Shown here piece by piece: positions 1 through 5,875 of a stretch of 15,491 nucleotides of DNA. The DNA lies in the NCBI GenBank assembly GCA_964657565.1, contig CAZZVQ010000120.1, positions 1 through 15,491 on the forward strand, written 5' to 3'. The notes below the pieces were generated by a model. It did not search any database and had not been told where the DNA came from. It saw only the letters and a program-made list of their open reading frames with translations. A program made the translations under genes and the position numbers. The DNA comes from JAVVHH01 sp964657565. GTDB taxonomy: Bacteria; Pseudomonadota; Alphaproteobacteria; Acetobacterales; Acetobacteraceae. The stretch's first letter is position 1; every line of letters starts with the position of its first letter.

Positions 1-443
1 TCGCCGCGCAGAACCGCAAGGCCCGCTTCGACTACACCATCAAGCAGACCGTCGAGGCCGGCCTCGTGCTCAAGGGGCCCGAGGTCAAATCGCTCCGCCA
101 CGGCCGCGCCACGCTGACCGAAGCCTGGGCCGGCGAGCGGGAAGGGGAGATGTTCCTCTTCAATTGCTACATCCCCGAATACCAGGCCGGCGTCCTCTCC
201 CGCTTCGAACCCCGCGCGCCCCGCAAGCTCCTATTGAAGAAGAAGCAGGTGGGCGAGCTCATCGGCGCCACCGCCCGCGACGGCCACACCGTCGTCCCCC
301 TCCAGATCCATTTCAACGACAAGGGCATGGCCAAGGTCTTGCTCGGCATCGGCGAGGGCCGCAAGAAATCCGACAAACGCCAGGCCATCGCCGCCCGCGA
401 CTGGGCCCGCGACAAAGCCCGCGTGATGCGCGATCGCGGCTGA
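1..443 (+). CDS. smpB: SsrA (tmRNA)-binding protein SmpB, 5' end missing
   Basis: SmpB binds tmRNA and delivers it to stalled ribosomes for trans-translation. The reading frame enters from outside the window (first full codon at base 3) and gives 146 residues to the TGA at 441-443. The start of the visible protein (AAQNRKARFDYTIKQTVEAG) followed by GPEVKSLR is the family's conserved N-terminal core, so only about 8-15 residues should be missing. A GTG at 66 is in frame but would delete this core, so it is not the start. The oligonucleotide-binding fold covers most of the protein. The basic C-terminal tail (about the last 25 residues, ending ARDKARVMRDRG) matches the tail that enters the empty mRNA channel. 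The gene is followed by a 135-base gap containing a strong hairpin. Identity is very secure. Confidence 0.97.
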   Translation, partial: AAQNRKARFDYTIKQTVEAGLVLKGPEVKSLRHGRATLTEAWAGEREGEMFLFNCYIPEYQAGVLSRFEPRAPRKLLLKKKQVGELIGATARDGHTVVPLQIHFNDKGMAKVLLGIGEGRKKSDKRQAIAARDWARDKARVMRDRG

Positions 444-470
444 CGACCACCTGTCACTCTGCTTTGGGAA

Positions 471-494
471 CCCTCTCCCGCTGGCGGGAGAGGG
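471..494 (+). terminator. Perfect 11-bp GC-rich hairpin downstream of smpB
   Basis: CCCTCTCCCGC (471-481) pairs exactly with GCGGGAGAGGG (484-494) around a TG centre; in practice the innermost pair would open to a 4-base loop. It begins 28 bases after the smpB stop, a suitable place for transcript-end formation. No T-run follows, so it is not a classical intrinsic terminator. The same kind of palindrome followed by AGGGTGAGGG is, from memory, a widely dispersed intergenic repeat in GC-rich proteobacteria, so it may instead be a repeat unit or an mRNA 3'-end stabiliser. The hairpin is certain; its role is inferred. Confidence 0.5.
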
Positions 495-510
495 CAGGGT
501 GAGGGTGGGG
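486..510 (+). other. Five-tract G-quadruplex motif overlapping the hairpin
   Basis: On the plus strand, G-tracts lie at 486-488, 492-494, 497-499, 503-505 and 507-510, separated by loops of 3, 2, 3 and 1 bases. Any four consecutive tracts satisfy the usual quadruplex pattern (three or more Gs, loops of 1-7). The first two tracts are also the 3' arm of the hairpin at 471-494, so the hairpin and a quadruplex using those tracts exclude each other. The G-rich strand is the one that would appear in smpB read-through RNA. Folding is inferred from pattern only. Confidence 0.5.
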
Positions 511-578
511 CCAAAAGCCGAAGCGCGATAACCCAAAAACCTATGCTGCAGCCAACCTAAAGAACTGTATGCCGAGCC

Positions 579-1487
579 ATGATTGTGACTCCCCGCATGC
601 GGTTCGCCATCCTTGTTGCAGCCCCGCTTCTCATAGCGGCGACCTTGTGCGCTGCCGTCCTAGTTGTCGGCCTGTATCTATCGTCCCCCGTGCCCCGTTC
701 AGTCGGACAAATCCCCCCGGAACTGCCCGGCGCCACGTCCGTGCTCATCCCATCCTCATCCGGCAGTACGATCCACGGTTGGTGGGTGCCGGGCCATACA
801 CCCGGTGGCGGGGCCGTGATACTGGTACATGGCGTCCGGGCCGACCGTCGTCAGATGATCCGCCGCGCCCATTTCCTTCAAGAACACGGCTTCTCGGCCC
901 TGTTGTTTGACCAGCAAGCGCAGGGGGAAAGTCCCGGCCAGCGAATCACGTTCGGCAAATTGGAAGCCTTGGACTCTGAAGCCGCGGTCCGCTTCACACG
1001 ATCGCGGGTTCCTGGCGAGCGGGTGGGCGTTGTCGGCGTCTCGCTCGGCGGTGCGGCCGCAGTGCTGGCGAAAGCCCCGTTGGATATCGATGCCCTCGTG
1101 CTCGAATCGGTCTACCCCGACATCGACGCCGCGCTTGCCAACCGCCTCCGCTCCAGACTTGGTCCGATGCTCGGCCCAATTGCCACCCCGATCCTCGCCC
1201 CGCTTTTCAAACTGCTCCTGCCGCCGATCCTCGGCGTCACTCCCGCTGAACTGCGTCCCATCGAGCGGATCGGGTCCGTAACTGCGCCTATCTTGATTGC
1301 GTCCGGCACCCAGGATGAAGATACCCCGCTCACCGAAGCGCAGGACCTCTTCGATCACGCCCGCTCGCCAAAGCTTTTCTGGGCAGTCGAGGGCGCCGCC
1401 CATGTCGATCTGGAACGCTTCGACCCGCTAGCGTACTGGCAGGTCGTTCTCCCCTTTCTGACCGAGCACCTCCAGCAACAGCGGTGA
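579..1487 (+). CDS. Membrane-anchored alpha/beta hydrolase (serine hydrolase)
   Basis: A 302-residue alpha/beta-hydrolase-fold protein; the substrate is unknown. Residues about 9-34 form one hydrophobic segment, so the enzyme is probably tethered to the inner membrane with its domain in the periplasm. The oxyanion-side HG is at 84-85, the nucleophile elbow GVSLGG places Ser155, the likely acid is Asp246 (GTQDED), and the histidine is His275 (AAHVD). The region between about 180 and 230 would be the lid. The ATG at 579 is used; an in-frame ATG at 597 is an alternative, and neither has a strong ribosome-binding site. The gene sits alone between smpB and the converging NYN gene, and its codons (ctt, gtt, cta, ata, tcg) are much less C-biased than those of its neighbours. 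That suggests an accessory or recently acquired gene. An esterase, peptidase or dienelactone-hydrolase-like activity is possible. Confidence 0.85.
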   Translation: MIVTPRMRFAILVAAPLLIAATLCAAVLVVGLYLSSPVPRSVGQIPPELPGATSVLIPSSSGSTIHGWWVPGHTPGGGAVILVHGVRADRRQMIRRAHFLQEHGFSALLFDQQAQGESPGQRITFGKLEALDSEAAVRFTRSRVPGERVGVVGVSLGGAAAVLAKAPLDIDALVLESVYPDIDAALANRLRSRLGPMLGPIATPILAPLFKLLLPPILGVTPAELRPIERIGSVTAPILIASGTQDEDTPLTEAQDLFDHARSPKLFWAVEGAAHVDLERFDPLAYWQVVLPFLTEHLQQQR

Positions 1488-1496
1488 CGTCGTCAC
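1484..1496. repeat. Short palindrome carrying both stop codons of a convergent gene pair
   Basis: GTGACG (1484-1489) and CGTCAC (1491-1496) are exact inverted copies around a single T. The plus-strand TGA ending the hydrolase (1485-1487) and the minus-strand TGA ending the NYN gene (read from 1495 to 1493) occupy mirror positions. The two genes are separated by only 5 bases. A 6-bp stem with a 1-base centre is too small to act as a strong terminator, so it may be a coincidence of two GTGAC ends. Confidence 0.5.
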
Positions 1497-2083
1497 GCCT
1501 CATCCGGCTCCTCATCCGCCCGCGCCCCCTGCCGCACCACCCGATCCGCGACCCGGCGGGTGAACTCGGGCGCAATATCCGCCAGCTCGATGAACGTGTC
1601 CGCCTGCCGCCGCAGCTCGTCCGCCACCATCGGCGGCTGCGTCCGCACCGAGGATACCACCGACACCCGCACCCCCCGCCGCTGCACCGACTCCACCAGC
1701 CGCCGGAAATCGCTATCCCCGCTGAACAACACCGCATGGTCCAACGAGGGCGCCAACTCCATCATGTCGACCGCCAACTCGACGTCCATGTTGCCCTTGA
1801 TCCGCCGCCGCCCGGTCGCGTCGGTGAACTCCCGCGCCGTCTTGGTCACCAGGTTGAACCCATTATACGCCAGCCAATCCGTCAGCGGCTTCAGCGGCGA
1901 ATACTCTTCGGTGTCCAGCAATGCGGAATAATAATACGCCCGCACGACATAGGACCGGCTGCGGAAATACTGGAGCAAGCTACGATAATCGATATCGAAG
2001 CCAAGATTGCGCGACGCCGCGTACAAGTTGGCTCCGTCGATGAACAGCGCACAGCGTTCGTTGGATTGAACCGTCACATCCAT
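1493..2083 (-). CDS. NYN domain (LabA/DUF88, PIN-like nuclease fold) protein
   Basis: A 196-residue protein of the NYN/LabA-like group, predicted metal-dependent RNases of the PIN-like fold; the target is unknown. The acidic site is visible: Asp16 and Asn19 in FIDGANLY near the N-terminus, Asp100 and Asp106 in KGNMDVELAVDMM, and Asp123 and Asp125 in FSGDSDF. The intervening strands and helices fill residues 10-150. The C-terminal 45 residues are charged, and no OST-HTH or other extra domain is seen. The ATG at 2081-2083 is preceded by GAGG only 2 bases away, which is close for a ribosome-binding site. It is the only minus-strand gene here and is divergent from folK with 66 bases between the starts. 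From memory, an NYN gene beside folK/rpoZ recurs in related alphaproteobacteria, hinting at RNA metabolism. Confidence 0.88.
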   Translation of the reverse strand: MDVTVQSNERCALFIDGANLYAASRNLGFDIDYRSLLQYFRSRSYVVRAYYYSALLDTEEYSPLKPLTDWLAYNGFNLVTKTAREFTDATGRRRIKGNMDVELAVDMMELAPSLDHAVLFSGDSDFRRLVESVQRRGVRVSVVSSVRTQPPMVADELRRQADTFIELADIAPEFTRRVADRVVRQGARADEEPDEA

Positions 2084-2137
2084 AACCTCGCCCGGATGGG
2101 CAGCGCCGATTCTCTACGCCCGCGGACGTACCACGAA

Positions 2138-2143
2138 AAGGGG
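2138..2143 (+). promoter_or_regulatory. Ribosome-binding site fixing the folK start
   Basis: AAGGGG, extended by two more Gs, ends 6 bases before the ATG at 2150. The folK frame is open back to 1484 through the antisense of the NYN gene, so this Shine-Dalgarno match, with the start of family homology directly after the ATG, decides the start. Confidence 0.75.
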
Positions 2144-2149
2144 GGTGCC

Positions 2150-2689
2150 ATGACAGAGCCTTTGCTGATCGCCCTCGGGTCCAACCTCCCCGACCCGAGC
2201 GGACGCTCCTCCCTCGACCTCTGCCGATGGGCCGCCCAGCAACTCGCGTCCCATCCGGCCCTGACCCTCGAGGCCACCTCCGCCTGGTATCGCACCGCCC
2301 CCGTCCCCGTGTCCGACCAGCCCGATTACATCAACGGTGTCGTCCGCCTCTCCGGCGCCATCGCCCCGCCCGACCTCCTCGCCCTCCTGCACGCCATCGA
2401 AGCTGACGCCGGCCGGGTCCGCACCGTCCGAAATGCCGCCCGCGTCCTCGACCTCGACCTCCTCGCCGCCGGCGAAACCGTCATCGCCAGCCCCACCCTG
2501 ACCCTCCCGCACCCCCGCCTCGCCGAACGCGCTTTCGTCCTCTACCCCCTCTGCGACGTCGCCCCCGACTGGCAGCACCCGCTCCTCCATCGCACCGCCC
2601 TCCAACTCCGCGACGCGCTCCCGCCACAGCCTATCCAACGACTTCACCCCGATGACTCCTTGCCCTCAAGCGTTCCAACGACTACTTAA
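2150..2689 (+). CDS. folK: 2-amino-4-hydroxy-6-hydroxymethyldihydropteridine pyrophosphokinase
   Basis: HPPK transfers pyrophosphate from ATP to 6-hydroxymethyl-7,8-dihydropterin, the step before dihydropteroate synthase in folate synthesis; it is cytoplasmic. The 179-residue product has the N-terminal LGSNL (residues 9-13), RTAPV (48-52), and Asn62 in YINGVV at the pterin site. The signature ARVLDLDLL (97-105) supplies Asp101 and Asp103, which should bind the two magnesium ions. It is followed by PHPRLAERAFVLYPL (120-134). Length is slightly above the usual 160 because of a Pro/Thr-rich tail of about 20 residues. It opens the long plus-strand run; rpoZ starts 35 bases after its stop. No folP or folB is in view. 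Identity is secure. Confidence 0.95.
   Translation: MTEPLLIALGSNLPDPSGRSSLDLCRWAAQQLASHPALTLEATSAWYRTAPVPVSDQPDYINGVVRLSGAIAPPDLLALLHAIEADAGRVRTVRNAARVLDLDLLAAGETVIASPTLTLPHPRLAERAFVLYPLCDVAPDWQHPLLHRTALQLRDALPPQPIQRLHPDDSLPSSVPTTT
2659..2687 (+). promoter_or_regulatory. Candidate promoter for rpoZ-rsh-acpS
   Basis: CTTGCC (2659-2664), a 17-base spacer and CTACTT (2682-2687) match the alphaproteobacterial housekeeping pattern CTTGAC-N17-CTATAT at 9 of 12 positions with exact spacing. Transcription would begin near 2694, giving a leader of about 30 bases before the rpoZ ATG at 2725. The site overlaps the last codons of folK. It is a visual match only, and weak matches are expected by chance. 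Confidence 0.35.
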
Positions 2690-2724
2690 CGCTTTCGCAT
2701 TGCATAAAACCCGGAGTTGAGCGC

Positions 2725-3126
2725 ATGGCGCGCGTTACCGTCGAAGACTGCGTCCAACGCATCCCCAACCGCTTCGAGCTCGTCTTGCTCGCCGCCCAGC
2801 GCGCGCGCAACCTGAGCCGCGGCGAAGAGCTGACCCTCGATCGCGACAACGACAAGAACCCCGTCGTCGCCCTGCGCGAGATCGCCGAGGAAACCATCGA
2901 GCTGCCGAAGCTCGAGCAGGACCTCATCAAGTCGCTCTCCCGCGCCCCAGAGCCCGAGCCGGCCGACGAGGAGGTCCTCGACCTCATCCCGACCGACCAG
3001 AACATCTTCGGCTTGCAGGACGTCTCCGCCGAGGAGGAGGCCAACAGCATGCCCGTCGACGAGCTGTCGCCCGACGATCTCGAAGCGGCGATCGAGGCCG
3101 AACTCGGCGGCCGCGGGCGCCGCTAA
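2725..3126 (+). CDS. rpoZ: DNA-directed RNA polymerase omega subunit
   Basis: Omega chaperones the beta-prime subunit during RNA polymerase assembly and contributes to one of the ppGpp-binding sites of proteobacterial polymerase. The 133-residue product begins with MARVTVEDCVQRIPNRFELV followed by LLAAQRARNL, the universal omega core; NPVVALREI near residues 45-53 completes it. The C-terminal half (about 70-133) is a long acidic Glu/Asp/Pro-rich tail ending in Arg residues, typical of alphaproteobacterial omegas and absent from the shorter E. coli protein. GGAG at 2713-2716 lies 8 bases before the ATG. The gene for the ppGpp enzyme follows after 13 bases, the common rpoZ-rsh pairing that places the alarmone enzyme next to a polymerase subunit involved in sensing it. 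Confidence 0.97.
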   Translation: MARVTVEDCVQRIPNRFELVLLAAQRARNLSRGEELTLDRDNDKNPVVALREIAEETIELPKLEQDLIKSLSRAPEPEPADEEVLDLIPTDQNIFGLQDVSAEEEANSMPVDELSPDDLEAAIEAELGGRGRR

Positions 3127-3139
3127 CACCCGGAACCAT

Positions 3140-5389
3140 ATGGACGGACGGCCCACCCAGCGTAACACTCGGCCTACTTTCGCTCCTGACGGTACCGCTT
3201 CGTCCGACGGTAAGCCCGGCCGCCCCGACATCGTCCGCCAGTTCGAACTCACCGAAAAGATCCGCGCCTACGACCCGGGCGCGGACATCGACAAGGTCGA
3301 CGCCGCCTACGTCCTCGCCACCCAGGCCCACGGCGCCCAGACCCGCGACAACGGCGAACCCTACATAACCCATCCCCTCGCCGTCGCCGACATCCTCGCC
3401 GGCTACCGGCTCGACACCGCCAGCATCGTCACCGCCCTGCTCCACGACGTCATCGAAGACACCGGCGTCACCCGCGCCCAACTCGACAAGATCTTCGGCG
3501 CCACCATCGGCGGCCTCGTCGACGGCGTGACCAAGCTGACCCGGCTCGAACTCCAATCCGACCGCACCAAGCAGGCCGAGAACTTCCGCAAGCTCGTCCT
3601 CGCCATGAGCAAGGACATCCGCGTCCTGCTCGTCAAACTCGCCGACCGCCTGCACAACATGCGGACCCTGCACTACGTCCAGAAGCCCGAGCGCCGCCAG
3701 CGCATCGCCCGCGAGACCATGGAGATCTATGCCCCGCTCGCCGAACGCATCGGCATGGACGCCATCAAGACCGAGCTGCAGAGCCTCGCCTTCGCCCAGC
3801 TCGAGACCGAGGCCTTCGACACCATCCAGGCCCGCTTGAACTTCCTCCGCGGCCAGGGCGCCGACGTCATCGAGGAGGTCCGCAGCGAGCTCATCCGCGT
3901 CTGCACCGAGCACGGTGCCGCGCCCGTCAGCGTCAGCGGGCGCGAAAAATCGCCGTTCTCCATCTGGGAGAAGATGCAGCGCCGTAACGTCGCCTTCGAG
4001 CAGCTCTCCGACATCATGGCCTTCCGCGTCGTGATGCCGAGCCGTGACTCCTGCTACGCCGCCCTCGGCGCCATCCACGCCGCCTTCCCCGTGATCGCCG
4101 GCCGCTTCAAGGACTACATCTCCACGCCCAAGGCCAACGGCTACCAGAGCATCCACACCGGGGTGACGCTCCGCGAACCGCGCAACCAGAAGATCGAGGT
4201 GCAGATCCGCACCGCCGACATGCACGAGATCGCCGAAGCCGGCGTCGCCGCCCACTGGCTCTACAAGCAGGACGACGCCTCCGCCAGCGACCTGCAGAAA
4301 TTCCGCTGGGTCCAGGACCTGCTCGAGATCCTCGACAACACCCAGTCCGCCGACGACTTCCTCGAGAACACCAAGCTCGAACTCTACCAGGACCAGGTCT
4401 TCTGCTTCACCCCCAAGGGCCAGCTCATCCAGCTTCCCCGCGGCGCGACCCCGATCGACTTCGCCTATGCCGTCCACAGCCAGGTCGGCGATACCACCGT
4501 CGGCGCCAAGATCAACGGCCGCCTCCTGCCGCTCCGCCACGAACTGCAGAACGGCGACCAGGTCGAGATCCTCACCGCCCGCGGCGGCACTCCGTCGCCC
4601 GCCTGGGAACGCTTCGTCGTCACCGGCAAGGCCCGCGCCCGCATCCGCCGCTACGTCGCCCAGCAGCAGCGCCAGAACCACATCGACGCCGGCCGCGCCG
4701 CCCTCGCCCGCGCCTTCCGCCAGGAGGGCGTCGACGGCTCGGAAAAGGTCCTCGACACCGCCCTCAAGGGCCTCAAGGCCGCCACCCTCGACGACCTCTA
4801 CGTCGCCGTCGGCAATGGCAACATCGGCCCCAAGGACGTCGTCCACGCCGCCTATCCGGAGCTGCGCAACACCCGCGCACCTCGCATGTCGCCCAATCTC
4901 ACCGCCCGGCCGCAGCGCACGCTCGCCCGCGACGACATGCCCATCACCGGACTGATCACCGGCATGAGCATCCACTACGCCGGCTGCTGCCACCCGCTGC
5001 CCGGCGACCGCATCGTCGGCATCGTCGCCACCGGCAAGGGCGTGACCATCCACACCAAGGACTGCCAAACCCTGGAAACCTTCGCCGCCACCCCCGAGCG
5101 CTTCATCGACGTCGACTGGGACACCGCCGCCATCGGCGGGAAATCCGCGACCCATACCGGCCGCATCAGCGCCATCGCCGTCAACGCCCCCAGCGCCCTG
5201 GCCACCATGACCAATGCCATCGCCAAACAGGACGGCGCCATCACCAACCTCAAGATCATCAACCGCCAGCAAGATTTCTTCGAGGTCCTGGTCGACGTCG
5301 AAGTCCGCGACACCAAACACTTGAACAACGTCATCGCCGGCCTCCGCGGCGCCTCCGGCATCACCCAAGTCGAACGCGCCAAGGGATGA
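3140..5389 (+). CDS. rsh: Bifunctional (p)ppGpp synthetase/hydrolase (RelA/SpoT homologue)
   Basis: This enzyme makes (p)ppGpp from GTP/GDP and ATP and also degrades it, driving the stringent response. The 749 residues show the full Rel layout. The HD hydrolase domain (about 55-205) has HD at 102-103, ED at 106-107 and KLADRLHN at 166-173. The synthetase domain (about 250-375) has RFKD at 322-325, Asp291 and Glu353 in EVQIRT. TGS lies at about 418-480, a helical region follows, Cys616-Cys617 mark the conserved CC motif, and ACT is at about 672-746. RxKD rather than the RelA-type ExDD, with an intact HD motif, indicates both activities. About 30 residues precede the usual N-terminus and look disordered, but no nearer start codon is visible. 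The ribosome-binding site before the ATG is weak. The stop overlaps the acpS ATG. Confidence 0.97.
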   Translation: MDGRPTQRNTRPTFAPDGTASSDGKPGRPDIVRQFELTEKIRAYDPGADIDKVDAAYVLATQAHGAQTRDNGEPYITHPLAVADILAGYRLDTASIVTALLHDVIEDTGVTRAQLDKIFGATIGGLVDGVTKLTRLELQSDRTKQAENFRKLVLAMSKDIRVLLVKLADRLHNMRTLHYVQKPERRQRIARETMEIYAPLAERIGMDAIKTELQSLAFAQLETEAFDTIQARLNFLRGQGADVIEEVRSELIRVCTEHGAAPVSVSGREKSPFSIWEKMQRRNVAFEQLSDIMAFRVVMPSRDSCYAALGAIHAAFPVIAGRFKDYISTPKANGYQSIHTGVTLREPRNQKIEVQIRTADMHEIAEAGVAAHWLYKQDDASASDLQKFRWVQDLLEILDNTQSADDFLENTKLELYQDQVFCFTPKGQLIQLPRGATPIDFAYAVHSQVGDTTVGAKINGRLLPLRHELQNGDQVEILTARGGTPSPAWERFVVTGKARARIRRYVAQQQRQNHIDAGRAALARAFRQEGVDGSEKVLDTALKGLKAATLDDLYVAVGNGNIGPKDVVHAAYPELRNTRAPRMSPNLTARPQRTLARDDMPITGLITGMSIHYAGCCHPLPGDRIVGIVATGKGVTIHTKDCQTLETFAATPERFIDVDWDTAAIGGKSATHTGRISAIAVNAPSALATMTNAIAKQDGAITNLKIINRQQDFFEVLVDVEVRDTKHLNNVIAGLRGASGITQVERAKG

Positions 5390-5820
5390 TCATCGGCCTC
5401 GGCTCCGACCTCTGCGACATCCGCCGCATCGAGCGCGTCCTCGAACGCCACGGCGACCGCTTCCTCGAACGCGTCTTTACCCCCGCCGAACGCGCCCGCG
5501 CCGCCCGCCGCACCGCATCACTGCGGGCTGGAACCCTGGCCAAACGCTTCGCCGCCAAGGAGGCCTGCGCCAAGGCGCTCGGGACCGGCTTCGCCCAGGG
5601 CGTTTTCCACAGCGATCTCGGCGTCGTGAACCTATCCTCCGGCCAGCCGGTCCTCCGCTTGACCGGCGGCGCCGCCGAACGCCTGCGCGCCATCACGCCA
5701 GCCGGGCAGGGGGCCCAACTGACGCTCACCCTCACCGACGAATTCCCCTACGCCTTCGCCCAGGTCATTATCTCTGCCGTCCCGCTTCCCCGACTCGGGT
5801 CTGCCGGGTCGGTTGCTTGA
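5386..5820 (+). CDS. acpS: Holo-[acyl-carrier-protein] synthase
   Basis: AcpS moves 4'-phosphopantetheine from CoA to a serine of apo-ACP, making the carrier for fatty acid synthesis; it works as a cytoplasmic trimer. The 144-residue product starts IIGLGSDLCDIRRIE, with metal-binding Asp8, and contains FAAKEACAKALGTG with Glu59 and Lys63, the second half of the active site. It is about 15-20 residues longer than usual owing to a loose C-terminal tail after VIISAV. Its ATG overlaps the rsh stop as ATGA, so its translation is probably coupled to rsh. In E. coli the gene sits at the end of the rnc-era-recO-pdxJ set; here it is upstream of lepB-rnc and pdxJ is absent from the window. Its stop codon lies inside the -35 box of the putative lepB promoter. 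Confidence 0.95.
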   Translation: MIIGLGSDLCDIRRIERVLERHGDRFLERVFTPAERARAARRTASLRAGTLAKRFAAKEACAKALGTGFAQGVFHSDLGVVNLSSGQPVLRLTGGAAERLRAITPAGQGAQLTLTLTDEFPYAFAQVIISAVPLPRLGSAGSVA

Positions 5821-5845
5821 CACGACCCGGTCGCCTCGGCTTCAT
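5816..5845 (+). promoter_or_regulatory. Candidate promoter for lepB-rnc-era
   Basis: CTTGACA (5816-5822) contains a perfect -35 TTGACA and a perfect alphaproteobacterial CTTGAC. CTTCAT (5840-5845) is a poor -10 box: 4 of 6 against CTATAT and 3 of 6 against TATAAT, with a 17-base spacer from TTGACA. It lies at the acpS stop and in the 55-base gap before lepB, one of the widest gaps in the run. Transcription would start near 5852, about 24 bases before the lepB ATG. The -35 is striking; the -10 limits confidence. Confidence 0.4.
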
Positions 5846-5875
5846 CCGCCAACTTTGAAGCAGGCGCCCAATCCA

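Noticed and set aside
231..536. Minus-strand open frames of about 100-115 codons over the smpB end and hairpin
   Set aside because: They read through the hairpin repeat and the antisense of smpB, with no recognisable domain or ribosome-binding site.
1484..2149. Upstream extension of the folK frame
   Set aside because: It runs antisense through the NYN gene; the HPPK homology and a strong Shine-Dalgarno sequence place the start at 2150.
2984..5368. Minus-strand open frame of 794 codons opposite rsh
   Set aside because: Same in-register shadow effect; the conserved RSH domains on the plus strand explain the region completely.
5813..5875. TTG start adding 21 residues to LepB
   Set aside because: It has no family support and overlaps the acpS end; the ATG at 5876 gives a normal signal peptidase N-terminus.
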